Assembly (NCBI RefSeq): GCF_002192455.1
Contig: NZ_CP021744.1
Coordinates: 3,006,001-3,070,000 of the forward strand
Length of the DNA: 64,000 nt
Direction of reading: 5' to 3'
Origin: Streptomyces albireticuli
Lineage (GTDB): Bacteria > Actinomycetota > Actinomycetes > Streptomycetales > Streptomycetaceae
Shown here: piece by piece, positions 24,933 through 33,757 of the stretch
Position numbering within the stretch: position 1 is the stretch's first letter
How the letters are laid out: the number at the start of each line of letters is the position of its first letter
The notes under the pieces: generated by a model
Database searches by the model: none
What the model was told of the DNA's origin: nothing
Seen by the model: only the letters and a program-made list of their open reading frames with translations
Translations under genes and position numbers: made by a program

Positions 24933-26252
24933 ATGCCTCCTGCCGATACCAGGGCATCCGTCGTCACCATGCGTTCGGGTGCCTCTGCCCTGTCGTCCCT
25001 CACCTCTCCCTCCTCCTCGGCCGATGACAACAAGCTGGTGCCCGGCGGGCCCGGCTACCGCCGTACGAGCTTCGCGCTCTTCGCGGCGGGTGTCGCCACC
25101 TTCGCCCTGCTCTACTCCACGCAGGCCCTGCTCCCCGCGATCTCCGACGACCTCGGGGTGACGCCGGATCAGGCGAGCTGGACGGTCTCCGCCGCCACGG
25201 GCGGTCTCGCCGTCGCCGTCGTCCCCCTCAGCGCCCTGTCCGAGCGCTTCGGCCGCCGGACGATGATGACCGCGTCCCTCTGTGTCGCCGCCTTCGTGGC
25301 GCTGCTCGTGCCCCTGGCCCCCGGCCTGGGCTGGCTGGTGGCCCTGCGCGCCGTACAGGGCGCCGCCCTCGCGGGCCTGCCCGCCTCGGCGATGGCCTAC
25401 CTCTCGGAGGAGGTCCGGGCGAAGGCGCTGGTCGGCGCGATCGGCCTGTTCGTCGCGGGCAACAGCCTCGGCGGCATGATCGGACGCATCCTGGCCGGCT
25501 GGGTCGCCCAGGCATGGGGCTGGCGGGCCGGGCTCGCCGCGGTGGGCGTCCTGGCCGTGATCTGCGCGGTGACCTTCCGCGCCCTGATCCCCAAGGCCCG
25601 GCACTTCACCCCCACCACCGTCTCCCCGCGCGACCTCGCCCGTACGGTCGCCGGCCACCTCTCCGACCCGCTGCTGCGCCGCCTGTACATGATCGGTGCA
25701 CTGTTCATGACCGTCTTCGGCGCGGTCTACACGGTGATCGGCTACCGGCTGGCCGAGGCCCCCTTCTCCCTCCCCCAGGGCGTCGTCGGCTCGATCTTCC
25801 TGATCTACCTGGTCGGTACGGCCTCCTCGGCGGCGGCCGGAAAGCTCGTCGGCCGCCTCGGCCGACGCGGGGCGCTGTACCTGGCGGTGAGCACGACCAC
25901 GGCGGGCCTGCTGCTGACCTTGAGCACCTCGTTGACCGCCGTCCTCGCGGGCCTCGTCCTCATCACGGCCGGCTTCTTCGCGGGCCACGCGGTGGCCTCG
26001 TCCTCGGTCAGCCGCGCCGCGAAGACGGGCCGCGCGCAGGCGTCGGCCCTGTACCAGACGGCGTACTACCTGGGCAGCTCCGTCGGCGGCACGCTCGGCG
26101 CGGTGGCGTACCACTACGCCGGGTGGGACGGCGCGGTGGTCCTGGGCATGGCGGCGATGATCGGCGCGGCGTCGATCACGCTGTACGCGACGCGGATGGC
26201 GCTCGTGGAGCGCCGCCGGGTGCCCGTCCGGGCGGGTTCCGCCCGGGCCTGA
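24933..26252 (+). CDS. MFS transporter (YnfM/sugar-efflux-like)
   Basis: 439 residues, about 12 membrane helices after a ~45-residue cytoplasmic N-terminus. The first helix FALFAAGVATFALLYSTQAL and SDDLGVTPDQASWTVSAATG match the YnfM/NepI branch of MFS exporters; the loop 2-3 motif reads ALSERFGRRTMM. Substrate unknown; the branch exports small metabolites or drugs. Likely regulated by the divergent LysR. A strong hairpin terminator follows at 26292-26330. Confidence 0.88.
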   Translation: MPPADTRASVVTMRSGASALSSLTSPSSSADDNKLVPGGPGYRRTSFALFAAGVATFALLYSTQALLPAISDDLGVTPDQASWTVSAATGGLAVAVVPLSALSERFGRRTMMTASLCVAAFVALLVPLAPGLGWLVALRAVQGAALAGLPASAMAYLSEEVRAKALVGAIGLFVAGNSLGGMIGRILAGWVAQAWGWRAGLAAVGVLAVICAVTFRALIPKARHFTPTTVSPRDLARTVAGHLSDPLLRRLYMIGALFMTVFGAVYTVIGYRLAEAPFSLPQGVVGSIFLIYLVGTASSAAAGKLVGRLGRRGALYLAVSTTTAGLLLTLSTSLTAVLAGLVLITAGFFAGHAVASSSVSRAAKTGRAQASALYQTAYYLGSSVGGTLGAVAYHYAGWDGAVVLGMAAMIGAASITLYATRMALVERRRVPVRAGSARA

Positions 26253-26291
26253 GCCCCCTACGGACCCGAGGCCCCGGCCCCACGAACCCGG

Positions 26292-26330
26292 AGGGCCCGC
26301 CCCACCACCTGTCCTGGTGGGGCGGGCCCT
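26292..26330. terminator. Bidirectional terminator
   Basis: AGGGCCCGCCCCACCA, loop CCTGTCC, TGGTGGGGCGGGCCCT between the convergent MFS and Uma2 genes. Confidence 0.88.
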
Positions 26331-26348
26331 TCGTTGTCCCACCCCGGG

Positions 26349-26957
26349 TCAGGCGGGGAACGAGCCTGTGTCGATCACGAGGTCGAACGGGCTGGGGAGG
26401 TGGATCGCATCACCGAACTTTCCGGCTTGCAGGACGCGGTAGACGTCGTCGGTGGGCTCGCCGTAGAGCGTGACGGTCGGGCCCCCCGGCGCCCACCTGT
26501 CGACAAGGAGGTAGAGCGGCACACCCGCGTGGGCATAGCCGGCAGGCTTGCTGATCCGGTCGTGGCGAGCATTGGACTTCGAAGTGATCTCCACGACGAG
26601 CTCAGCTGCCGCAGCGGGAACGAAAAGCTCGGAACCACCCGCTTCCTCGGGCGATTCGTCCACCACCGCCTCAGGAGCCACGACTAGATCGGGGATGTAA
26701 AGGCCGCTACGCGAGGGGACTGCGACGGCCTGGGTCTGGTAGATGCCCCAGTCCTCGGGAATGACCTTGGCCAGTTGGCGTTGCAGCTTCCAAGCGATGC
26801 TGTTGTGCCTGTTGGCGGGTGCTGGTGACACGGTGATGATCCCCTCGATGATCTCCACCTTGCAGCCCTCGGGGGCGTCCGTCTCTTCCCAGATACGGAC
26901 CAGCTCGTCCCACTCGGCGCTGGGGCCTTCCGAACAGTCGATGGTGAGTGCGCTCAT
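26349..26957 (-). CDS. Uma2-family (DUF820) putative endonuclease
   Basis: 202 residues, the usual size of Uma2 proteins, which have a PD-(D/E)xK nuclease fold. Family signs: KVEIIEGIITVSPAPANRHN, IPDLVVAPEAVV (PD motif), ELVVEITSKSNARHDRISK (ExT...K) and GVPLYLLVDRWAPG. The family is abundant in Streptomyces and cyanobacteria and its role is not known. ATG 26957 is preceded by AAGGAGACC. It marks the left edge of an accessory-looking stretch. Confidence 0.85.
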   Translation of the reverse strand: MSALTIDCSEGPSAEWDELVRIWEETDAPEGCKVEIIEGIITVSPAPANRHNSIAWKLQRQLAKVIPEDWGIYQTQAVAVPSRSGLYIPDLVVAPEAVVDESPEEAGGSELFVPAAAAELVVEITSKSNARHDRISKPAGYAHAGVPLYLLVDRWAPGGPTVTLYGEPTDDVYRVLQAGKFGDAIHLPSPFDLVIDTGSFPA

Positions 26958-27114
26958 GGCGGTCTCCTTATCGGTACATCACCGACCCCAGCATGCCGAA
27001 TAAGGCGGACGCCGGGCCACCGGTCCCGTTCACCCGTACGAGTCACCGCCGACCTCGGCCCTGCCCAGGCGTAAATTCCCGGCCTTCCGCCGGTACGCTA
27101 TGTACCCTTCGATC

Positions 27115-28086
27115 ATGGATATCGCATTTCGGCCGCTCGAAACCGCGGACATAGCCGCCCTGGCCGCCCTCCGGGAAGAAGTCGAGCGCACCGACCGCAC
27201 AGGCATCCACTACGACCTGGCCGATATCCGCCAGGAGTTCACCGACCCCAAGCTGGACCTCGCCCACGACACGCTCGGCGCGTGGCAGGGCACCCGGCTG
27301 GTGGCGTACGCCCTGGTGTACGAGCCGGAAACCGTGCGCGGCGTGCTCCGCTTCGACACCGACGGCGCCGTCGACCCCGCGTACCGCCGCCGCGGGCTCG
27401 GCACGCGGATCGTCGACTGGATGCGCGCCCGGGCCCGCGCCCTCCACGCGGAGCGGGCCGCCGAGGTGCCCGGTGAACTGCACCTCGACGGAATCTCCAC
27501 CAACGCCGGCCTGGCCGCACTGGCCGAGCGGGCGGGCTTCGCCCCCTCCCGGTACTGGTTCACCATGTCGCACGACCTGCGCACCGCCGCGCCCCTGCCG
27601 GAAGCCGCCCCTCTGGCCGGTCTGCGGCTGGCGCCCTTCACCTGGGAGTACGACGAGGCCGTGCGCCTCGCCCACAACGAGGCGTTCCTCGACCACTGGG
27701 ACTTCGCCGAGGCCGACGAGGCCGACTGGCGCACCTGGAACACGGGCTCCCGCTCGTTCCGGGCCGACGTCTCCGCCGTTCTCCTCGACGCCGGCGACCA
27801 CGTCGCCGCGTACCTCCTGGCCGACGAGTACGAGGCCGACACCGCGGCCACGGGGGTTCGGACCTGCACCGTGGCTCACCTCGGGACGCGGCGCGCGTAC
27901 CGGGGGAAGGGTGCGGCGCGGGCCCTGCTGGCCCACACCCTGCGGGCAGCGCGCGATCAGGGTTACGACCGTGCCGAGCTCGTGGTGGACACGGCGAACC
28001 CGACCGGTGCACTGGGGATCTACGGGAGCCTGGGCTTCGTGAGTGAGCGGACGCTGGTCACGTACGCGGGGCCGCTCGGGGAGTGA
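27115..28086 (+). CDS. Double-domain GNAT N-acetyltransferase
   Basis: 323 residues with two GNAT folds: residues ~1-150 (FDTDGAVDPAYRRRGLGTRI is the acetyl-CoA pyrophosphate loop) and ~165-323 (VAHLGTRRAYRGKGAARALL, then NPTGALGIYGSLGFVSERTL). Such tandem GNATs resemble mycothiol synthase in layout, but the specific mycothiol motifs are not evident, so substrate is unknown. TACCCT 27103-27108 ends 6 nt before ATG 27115, suggesting a leaderless transcript. Its 3' end overlaps the convergent DUF397 gene by 29 bases. Confidence 0.85.
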   Translation: MDIAFRPLETADIAALAALREEVERTDRTGIHYDLADIRQEFTDPKLDLAHDTLGAWQGTRLVAYALVYEPETVRGVLRFDTDGAVDPAYRRRGLGTRIVDWMRARARALHAERAAEVPGELHLDGISTNAGLAALAERAGFAPSRYWFTMSHDLRTAAPLPEAAPLAGLRLAPFTWEYDEAVRLAHNEAFLDHWDFAEADEADWRTWNTGSRSFRADVSAVLLDAGDHVAAYLLADEYEADTAATGVRTCTVAHLGTRRAYRGKGAARALLAHTLRAARDQGYDRAELVVDTANPTGALGIYGSLGFVSERTLVTYAGPLGE

Positions 28087-28267
28087 GCCGGTCGGCTTTG
28101 ACGGTTCTGAGGAGGGTGGCGAGGGCGGCGGGGCCGGTGGCGATGACCTGAGCCGGGTCGTCGCTCTCCCGGAGGCGTATGAGACGGCCGGGAGCGTAGG
28201 CGATCTCGACACAGTCGTTTTCCGATCCCGTACTGAATGAGGACTTGTGCCAACCAAGTTGAGACAT
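28058..28267 (-). CDS. DUF397-domain small protein
   Basis: 69 residues: LGWHKSSFSTGSENDCVEIA and IRLRESDDPAQVIATGPAAL are the two signature parts of DUF397 (W.KSS.S....CVE...; ...R.S..P......). It starts 8 bases after the upstream XRE regulator, as in whiJ and Scr1/Scr2-type pairs, where the DUF397 protein antagonises or partners the helix-turn-helix protein. ATG 28267. Confidence 0.92.
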   Translation of the reverse strand: MSQLGWHKSSFSTGSENDCVEIAYAPGRLIRLRESDDPAQVIATGPAALATLLRTVKADRLTPRAAPRT

Positions 28268-28275
28268 CCGGCCAC

Positions 28276-29154
28276 CTATCGCAGTTCATACAGGACGTGT
28301 TGAAGCAAACTCAACGAGTCCCCTGCTCCCTGCGCCTCGGGAGCAGCCGCCGGGTCGATAGGTGCAAGGGCCAGGGAAGCCAGTCGCTCAAACATACTGG
28401 CGTATTCGGCGATGCGATCGCCATCCCCGATGAAGTCCGCGCTGGTCGGGTGCTCCCGGTAGAGCGTGTCCAGCTCGGGAGCTGTACCACCGAAGAGGAC
28501 GAACGAACGGGTATGGGACGGGTACGGCCCCATATCGAAAGGAAAAATCTGCACCGTGACGTGAGGCATTCGACAAATCTCGATGAGCTTCAGGAGCTGC
28601 TTCCGCATGGTGCCCGTGTCGCCGACCCGCATGCGCAAGGCCGACTCATGGATGACGGCGTGGTACGTCTCCAGCTCGGCCAGCACACGCTGCCGCTCCA
28701 TTCTGAAGCGCACCCAGCGATCCAGGTTCCGGTGATCGCCTTCGATGCTGGAGAGGACACCACGCGCGTAGTCCTCCGTCTGAAGCAGCCCGGGAATGAC
28801 CGACGGCTCGTGTGCACGGACCCTGGTGGCCCGGGACTCCAGTTCCACCAGATCGAGAGCTCGGCGCCCCTGGGTCTCCCTGTACTCGTCCCACCAGCCC
28901 TTACCCGAATCCTGGGCCAGCTCCATGAGTCCGTCGAAGTAAGCGCCCGGCGGGCAGTCGTACTCGCGCAGCACCATGTACAGCCGGTTCCGTGACACAT
29001 CGAGTCGACCGGCTTCGATGTTGCTGATGCGGGCTCGGTCGGCGTCCAGCATCACCGCCGCCTGATCACCGGAAATCCCCGAGCGCGTACGGAGCTTCCT
29101 CAACTCCGCGCCCAGTCGGCGCTGCCGCTCGCTGGGCTGTTTCCTGGGTGCCAT
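28276..29154 (-). CDS. XRE-family regulator with DUF5753 (WhiJ/Scr1 type)
   Basis: 292 residues. N-terminal helix-turn-helix RLGAELRKLRTRSGISGDQA ... ARISNIEAGRLDVSRNRLY, then the DUF5753 domain (VIPGLLQTEDYARGVLSS, RQRVLAELETYHAVIHESAL, MPHVTVQIFPFDMGPYPS, FVLFGGTAPELDTLYRE). ATG 29154 has a perfect AGGAGG. These regulators pair with DUF397 proteins and ATPases in Streptomyces to control development and antibiotic production. G/C bias at third positions is a little weaker than in core neighbours. Confidence 0.92.
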   Translation of the reverse strand: MAPRKQPSERQRRLGAELRKLRTRSGISGDQAAVMLDADRARISNIEAGRLDVSRNRLYMVLREYDCPPGAYFDGLMELAQDSGKGWWDEYRETQGRRALDLVELESRATRVRAHEPSVIPGLLQTEDYARGVLSSIEGDHRNLDRWVRFRMERQRVLAELETYHAVIHESALRMRVGDTGTMRKQLLKLIEICRMPHVTVQIFPFDMGPYPSHTRSFVLFGGTAPELDTLYREHPTSADFIGDGDRIAEYASMFERLASLALAPIDPAAAPEAQGAGDSLSLLQHVLYELR

Positions 29155-29399
29155 CGCTACCTCCTTCTCACTGGCGGCAGTCTGCCGAGGCCGGGCCCGG
29201 AGAGGCCACCGGTCCTGCCGCGCGTCACCCACAAGGGGCAACATCTGCGGCAATCCTTGCTATGAGGAAAAGGGTTTCCCTACCTTCGAAGCCTCCACCC
29301 GGCAAGACCCGGCACGGAAGTGCACCTGACCCAACGGGAGTTGGTGCGGGCAAAGCCACCGCGAGAAGCCGCCGGGTACCTCAGCACCCAGGAGCCGAC

Positions 29400-29966
29400 A
29401 TGCGCACCCACCCCACCCCGGACTGCTCCCTCGTCTTCCCACCGCACCCCGCATGGGTGCGCGCCGCCCGCGAGATCGTCCGTACGTTGCTGCTCGCGTC
29501 CCGACGAACCGACCTCACCGACACCGCCGTCGCGCTCACCTCGGAGGCGGTCACGAACGCGGTCAACGCATGCGGCGCAAAGGACTGCGACATCCCGGTC
29601 GCGCTGTTCGCGGAGTGGACGGAGACGGGACAGCTGCGCGTACTCGTGCACGACGGGGCAGCGGGGCTGCCCGTACGCCGGGAAAAGGTGTCACCCGAGG
29701 ACGAGTCCGGTCGCGGCCTGATGCTGATCGCGAGCGATGCGGACGCGTGGGGCGTCTGCGCGCACGGCCCAGGGCCCGGAAAGGCCACCTGGTTCGAGCT
29801 GGGAAGGGCGAGCAAGTCACCCGTCGGCTGCACCGACTGCGACACGCTACGGGATGCCCGACGCACGGCCGTCGCCGACGGCGATCCGGAAAAGATCACC
29901 GACGCCACCATCGCCGTGCGCCAGCACTTCCGCAGCGCACACATCCTGCCGGCGGCGGCAAAGTGA
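29400..29966 (+). CDS. HATPase (RsbW/SpoIIAB-like) ATP-binding regulatory protein
   Basis: 188 residues with a GHKL ATP-binding domain: TDTAVALTSEAVTNAVNACG (N box), LRVLVHDGAAGLPVRR (G1) and ESGRGLMLIASDADAWGV (G2). Residues after ~135 form a Cys-containing tail (GCTDCDTLRDARRT). This is the third member usually found with XRE/DUF397 pairs. AGGAG lies 6 nt before ATG 29400. The 245 bases between it and the divergent XRE gene carry both promoters. It overlaps the next gene by four bases (GTGA). Confidence 0.88.
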   Translation: MRTHPTPDCSLVFPPHPAWVRAAREIVRTLLLASRRTDLTDTAVALTSEAVTNAVNACGAKDCDIPVALFAEWTETGQLRVLVHDGAAGLPVRREKVSPEDESGRGLMLIASDADAWGVCAHGPGPGKATWFELGRASKSPVGCTDCDTLRDARRTAVADGDPEKITDATIAVRQHFRSAHILPAAAK

Positions 29967-30286
29967 CCGTGACCGCTTACGCCGTCGGCCGCGTCGTGGA
30001 CAGCTGCCCCCACCGTGGGGGCTGGACACACCACGGAGGCGAGTCCCGCTGCGACGACTGCGGCGTCCGCCGGTTCACGGAATACGGCGCGGTACGTCCG
30101 TCCGACCTGCCCTACGCCGTCACCCCGCCCACCCCGGCCCGTCACTCCAAGGACCGGGTGGCGGCCCTCAACATCTCACAGGCCGTAACCGACTCCCGCA
30201 GGTTCCTACCGGCCCCCTGGAGCACGGCCCGTCACGGTCATCACGAGGTCACACCGGCCCCGGCGGCGAGGACAAGGTCCCGGTAA
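29963..30286 (+). CDS. DUF6255-like small zinc-ribbon protein
   Basis: 107 residues. GTG 29963 overlaps the stop of the ATPase gene. The core SCPHRGGWTHHGGESRCDDC followed by GVRRFTEYGA has the C-x-H...C-x-x-C spacing of a small metal-binding ribbon and matches the DUF6255 natural-product-associated family as I recall it. Role unknown; coupling to the ATPase implies one operon with the WhiJ-type system. Its last 46 bases overlap the convergent CYTH gene. Confidence 0.75.
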   Translation: MTVTAYAVGRVVDSCPHRGGWTHHGGESRCDDCGVRRFTEYGAVRPSDLPYAVTPPTPARHSKDRVAALNISQAVTDSRRFLPAPWSTARHGHHEVTPAPAARTRSR

Positions 30287-30819
30287 GGCAACTCCACCGT
30301 CGGACAGTCGAGCACGTCGAGCTGCCTCTCGATCCGCTCGACGAGCCCGGCGGCCGCGTCCGGATCGGAGCCGGTGACCTCCGTCTCCACGAAGACGCCC
30401 GCCCCGGCCACGATGTCGATGGCGACCACGGCGCCGGGGTGGCCGGGGTGATGGTGGGCGGTGCGGTTCTTCGCCACGCGCACCAGGCGGCGCATGCCGA
30501 TGTTCTCCAGCATCCGGTTCGCGAGCTCCTCCTGGCCGGCGGCCAGGAGGACGTTCGTCTCTTCCTTGGAGATCACCCCGTCGGCATGGGTCCGCGCGGT
30601 CGTCGGCGGCTTGTAGGTGATCTCCGTGAAGTCTCCGCGGCAGCGCACCCGCAGGCACTCCACCGTCACCAGGTAGTCCACATCGGGGCGGCTGTAGTAG
30701 ACGTCCGTCTCCATGGCCGGCTCCGATGCCTGCCACCCCAGGGAAGCCAGCAGCCGCGCCAGCCCCTCCCCACCGTCCGGCAGCCGCCGCTTGCGTTCGA
30801 CCTCGATCATCTTGTCCAC
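30241..30819 (-). CDS. CYTH-domain protein (class IV adenylate cyclase/triphosphatase family)
   Basis: 192 residues. The N-terminus IEVERKRRL has the CYTH signature ExExK (E6, E8, K10 counting from GTG 30819), followed by TDVYYSRPD, LRVRCRGDFTEITYKPP and FVETEVTGSDPD, as expected for the tunnel fold that binds triphosphates. Family members are CyaB adenylate cyclases, thiamine triphosphatases or polyphosphatases; the choice cannot be made here. It starts 6 bases after the methyltransferase stop, so the two form an operon. Confidence 0.85.
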   Translation of the reverse strand: MDKMIEVERKRRLPDGGEGLARLLASLGWQASEPAMETDVYYSRPDVDYLVTVECLRVRCRGDFTEITYKPPTTARTHADGVISKEETNVLLAAGQEELANRMLENIGMRRLVRVAKNRTAHHHPGHPGAVVAIDIVAGAGVFVETEVTGSDPDAAAGLVERIERQLDVLDCPTVELPYRDLVLAAGAGVTS

Positions 30820-30825
30820 CCCTGG

Positions 30826-32211
30826 TCACCTTCCTGAGTTGATCGCCGAATACACCCGGGCCAGGTTCGCCCTGCCGCACCACTGCTGAAGACAGTGCAT
30901 CCCCTCTCCCAACGACCGGGGGTCGCCGGCCGCCGGTACGTTCGAGAACAGCACCAGCTGCTTCGCGTCCTTGAGGGGATTCGGCAGATTCCGCCGTAGG
31001 TAGCGGTTGTAGTAGGCCCGGTCCTGCTGGATCACATCCGCCACCGCTACCGACATGAGCACCGTCCGCTCGTCCTGCGGGGCCTCGGTGGAGCTGACCG
31101 CGAAGGCCGCCAGCAGCGCGTCGAGCGTCATGTACGCGTACGTCTCCCGGCCCTCCCGGGTCACCCAGCTCTCCCAGACCTGCGCACACTCCCCGTCACC
31201 GCTCCCGGCCAGTTCCAGGAACGCCGACAGCGCGATGTCGGTGCACTCGTCGAAGATGTCCCCGTCCACCGTGTAGTGGTCGGTGTACCGCTCGCTCAGG
31301 GCGAGCAGCATCGTCTTCTGCGAGGTGGGCAGGCGGCCGGTGTCCGTCAGCGCGTAGTGCACCCGCTTGTGCCCGCGCTTGGCGTCGATCCAGTCGGAGG
31401 CCAGCGGGCCGTCCAGATACGGGACGAACCCGAGCACTCCGGAGCGCCAGATGTGATCCCGCAACGTGATGTAGTGCCGCTGGACCTCCCGGAAGATCCC
31501 GACCGGGGCCGCGACGAGCGTGCTCGTGGCGTCGTTCAGTTCCTCGGCCGGTACGATCCGCGAGTCCTGCCGGAAGACTGTCAGGTCGGCGGAGCGGTGG
31601 TACGGGTGAGTGCCCTCCCGCAGGTACTGCGGCAGGAACATCCGCAGGAACCGCACCCACGACAGCGCGCTGTAGGTCTGCACGACCCTCTCGTGCAGTG
31701 ACGGGGACTCGACCGCGTACACGTCCCGGTAGGCGAACATGCCGCCGGGCCGTAGGACCGTGGGGATCGTGCGGATCACGTCGTGCAGCCCGCTGTAGCC
31801 GTCGCCGTAGGAGTAGACCTCGTGCAGCAGCGCTGACGCGGTGACGACGTCCGCCGGCTCGCTGACGATGGCCGCGAGGTCCTGGGCGAAGCCGGTGACG
31901 AGGTCGCACGTGCCCACCTGGCCGAACTCCTTCATCGCGCGCGCCAGCGATTCCGACACCACTCCAGGAACCTCCACCACGGTGAGATGGACGTCCTTGC
32001 CCTGGTGCTCGCCCGCGGCCAGCCGCGAGGCCAGGAAGGCGACCGCCGACCCGCCACCGGGACCGATCTCCACCAGGCGCGGACCGGGAGTCTGTACGCG
32101 CTCCAAGGCGCGCAGGGCGAGGAACGCCTTCTCTTCTCCGTGGGCGTTGGCCGCGACATCGAGATAGCCGGGCGCCGTCTTGAGAGTGGTCGAGAACGTT
32201 GGGGTAGACAC
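30826..32211 (-). CDS. Large SAM-dependent methyltransferase-like protein
   Basis: 461 residues from GTG 32211 with AAGGAG well placed upstream. Residues ~20-190 are a Rossmann methyltransferase: motif I RLVEIGPGGGSAVAFLASRL, VHLTVVEVPGVV, ADVVTASALLHEVYSYGDGY and LRPGGMFAYRDVYA. The C-terminal ~270 residues (YHRSADLTVFRQDSRIVPAE, YITLRDHIWRSGVLGFVPYL, SQKTMLLALSERYTDHYTVD) match nothing I recognise. Acceptor unknown. It forms a two-gene operon with the CYTH protein and is divergent from an XRE-TPR regulator. Confidence 0.78.
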   Translation of the reverse strand: MSTPTFSTTLKTAPGYLDVAANAHGEEKAFLALRALERVQTPGPRLVEIGPGGGSAVAFLASRLAAGEHQGKDVHLTVVEVPGVVSESLARAMKEFGQVGTCDLVTGFAQDLAAIVSEPADVVTASALLHEVYSYGDGYSGLHDVIRTIPTVLRPGGMFAYRDVYAVESPSLHERVVQTYSALSWVRFLRMFLPQYLREGTHPYHRSADLTVFRQDSRIVPAEELNDATSTLVAAPVGIFREVQRHYITLRDHIWRSGVLGFVPYLDGPLASDWIDAKRGHKRVHYALTDTGRLPTSQKTMLLALSERYTDHYTVDGDIFDECTDIALSAFLELAGSGDGECAQVWESWVTREGRETYAYMTLDALLAAFAVSSTEAPQDERTVLMSVAVADVIQQDRAYYNRYLRRNLPNPLKDAKQLVLFSNVPAAGDPRSLGEGMHCLQQWCGRANLARVYSAINSGR

Positions 32212-32310
32212 CTGCACTCCTTGCCCGAGTCCTTGATCAGCTGCCTCCGACCGGTCGACGGGGCGCTTGCGAGTACAGCTCAACTGCCGAGGACCGCCCA
32301 TGTGTTGGCT

Positions 32311-32330
32311 GTAGTCCCGGTGTAGTCCCG
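32311..32330. promoter_or_regulatory. Direct repeat GTAGTCCCG x2
   Basis: GTAGTCCCG at 32311-32319 and 32322-32330, an 11-bp (one helical turn) repeat in the 160-bp region between the divergent methyltransferase and XRE-TPR genes. Possible operator. Confidence 0.45.
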
Positions 32331-32371
32331 TCCGCCCCGGCGGTAGGCTCGGGCTGTGCCCGGATGATGGG

Positions 32372-33703
32372 ATGACCGATGTGGACCGAGTGATCCGTCA
32401 CCCCCTCGCCTATGCCCGTCAGATGCGCGGCTGGTCTCAGGCCGAGCTGGCCGCACAGATCGGGACCGCTGCGGGCCGCCAAGGCCTGCGTTCCGGCGCG
32501 GACCGTCAACGGGTGTGGAAATGGGAGACCAGCCGCGCCACACCTGACGCGGATTCCCAGATGCTCCTGGCCGACGCCTTCGGCATCGACCAGGACCTCG
32601 TTCGTGTGCTCGGCTGGCCGGACTGGCTCCCCGGAGGCGACGAGACCCGTACGCTCGCCCCGCATTCCACCCCTGCCGCGCTCAGAGAGGCCATCGCAGC
32701 CCGCATGGACCGCCGAAACTTCGTCGCCTACACCGCCGTGTCCCTGACCGGCTTCGCCCACGAGTGGGCCACCGCGACCCCCGCCGCATTCGCTGCCGCG
32801 CAGCAGGGCAAGCCGGTGGACGCCGACCTGGTCGGGTCCCTGGAATCCATCAGCCGGAACCTGACCACCGCGCCGACCGCCCAACGCCAGTACACCGCCC
32901 CGCTCCTCGACGACCAATTGAAGATCGTCACCGGTCTCATCGACAAGGGCCGCTACAGCGAACAGGTAGGGGAGCGACTTCACCGACTCGCCGCCTGCCT
33001 CGCTCAAACCGTGGGATGGCACCGCTTCGACCACGGCCAGCACGCCGCCGCCGCACGGTTCTGGCACGCCGCCGTCCACTCCGCGCACACCTGCAAGGAC
33101 CACGACCTCGGCTCCGGAGTGCTCTCCGACCTCGCCTACCAGGCACTGTGGCTGCACGACCCCTCCACCTCCGTGGCCGTGCTCGACCGCGCCCTGCGCC
33201 GGCCCCTGCACCCGGCGGCCCGATCGGTGCTCTACCTGCGCAAGGCCCGCGCCCACGCCGCCCTCGGCGAGGAACGCACCTGCACCCGCGCCCTCAGCGC
33301 AGCGGAGAAGAACTTCGAGGACGCGGCCGACGCGGGGGCCGCGCCCGAATGGTGTGCCTGGATGTCCCGATCCGACCTGGCCGTGGACACCGGCCGGTGC
33401 CTGCTCGACCTCGGACATGTCCGCCAGGCACACACGCTGATCCAGGACGGAACCGGGATGCTGCCGATCGCGCGGGAGAAGACCCGCGCAGTCTTCCTCG
33501 CCTACGAGGCCGAGGGCTACCTGCAAGGCGGCGAGATCGACCAGGCGGCGTACGCCGCGCACAAGGCACTCGCCATGGCGCAGCGCATCGGGGCGCCGCG
33601 CTGCACAGCGCTGATCAGCGGGATGATGCCCGACTTCAAGAAGCACAAGGCAGCCCCCGGGGTCGCACAGCTCCTCCACGAGGTACACACCGCCCACTTG
33701 TGA
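32372..33703 (+). CDS. XRE-family regulator with TPR-like C-terminal domain
   Basis: 443 residues. N-terminal helix-turn-helix LAYARQMRGWSQAELAAQIG ... RVWKWETSRATPDADSQMLL, then a long helical region with TPR-like repeats (HDLGSGVLSDLAYQALWLHD, RSVLYLRKARAHAALGEERT, FLAYEAEGYLQGGEIDQAAY). This layout is typical of Streptomyces cluster-situated regulators. It faces the methyltransferase-CYTH operon across 160 bases and probably controls it. ATG 32372; no strong Shine-Dalgarno. Confidence 0.85.
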   Translation: MTDVDRVIRHPLAYARQMRGWSQAELAAQIGTAAGRQGLRSGADRQRVWKWETSRATPDADSQMLLADAFGIDQDLVRVLGWPDWLPGGDETRTLAPHSTPAALREAIAARMDRRNFVAYTAVSLTGFAHEWATATPAAFAAAQQGKPVDADLVGSLESISRNLTTAPTAQRQYTAPLLDDQLKIVTGLIDKGRYSEQVGERLHRLAACLAQTVGWHRFDHGQHAAAARFWHAAVHSAHTCKDHDLGSGVLSDLAYQALWLHDPSTSVAVLDRALRRPLHPAARSVLYLRKARAHAALGEERTCTRALSAAEKNFEDAADAGAAPEWCAWMSRSDLAVDTGRCLLDLGHVRQAHTLIQDGTGMLPIAREKTRAVFLAYEAEGYLQGGEIDQAAYAAHKALAMAQRIGAPRCTALISGMMPDFKKHKAAPGVAQLLHEVHTAHL

Positions 33704-33757
33704 CGGCGAACTGCGAGCACCGGCAGCGATGGACGTCACCCACCCGGATGGCCTCTT

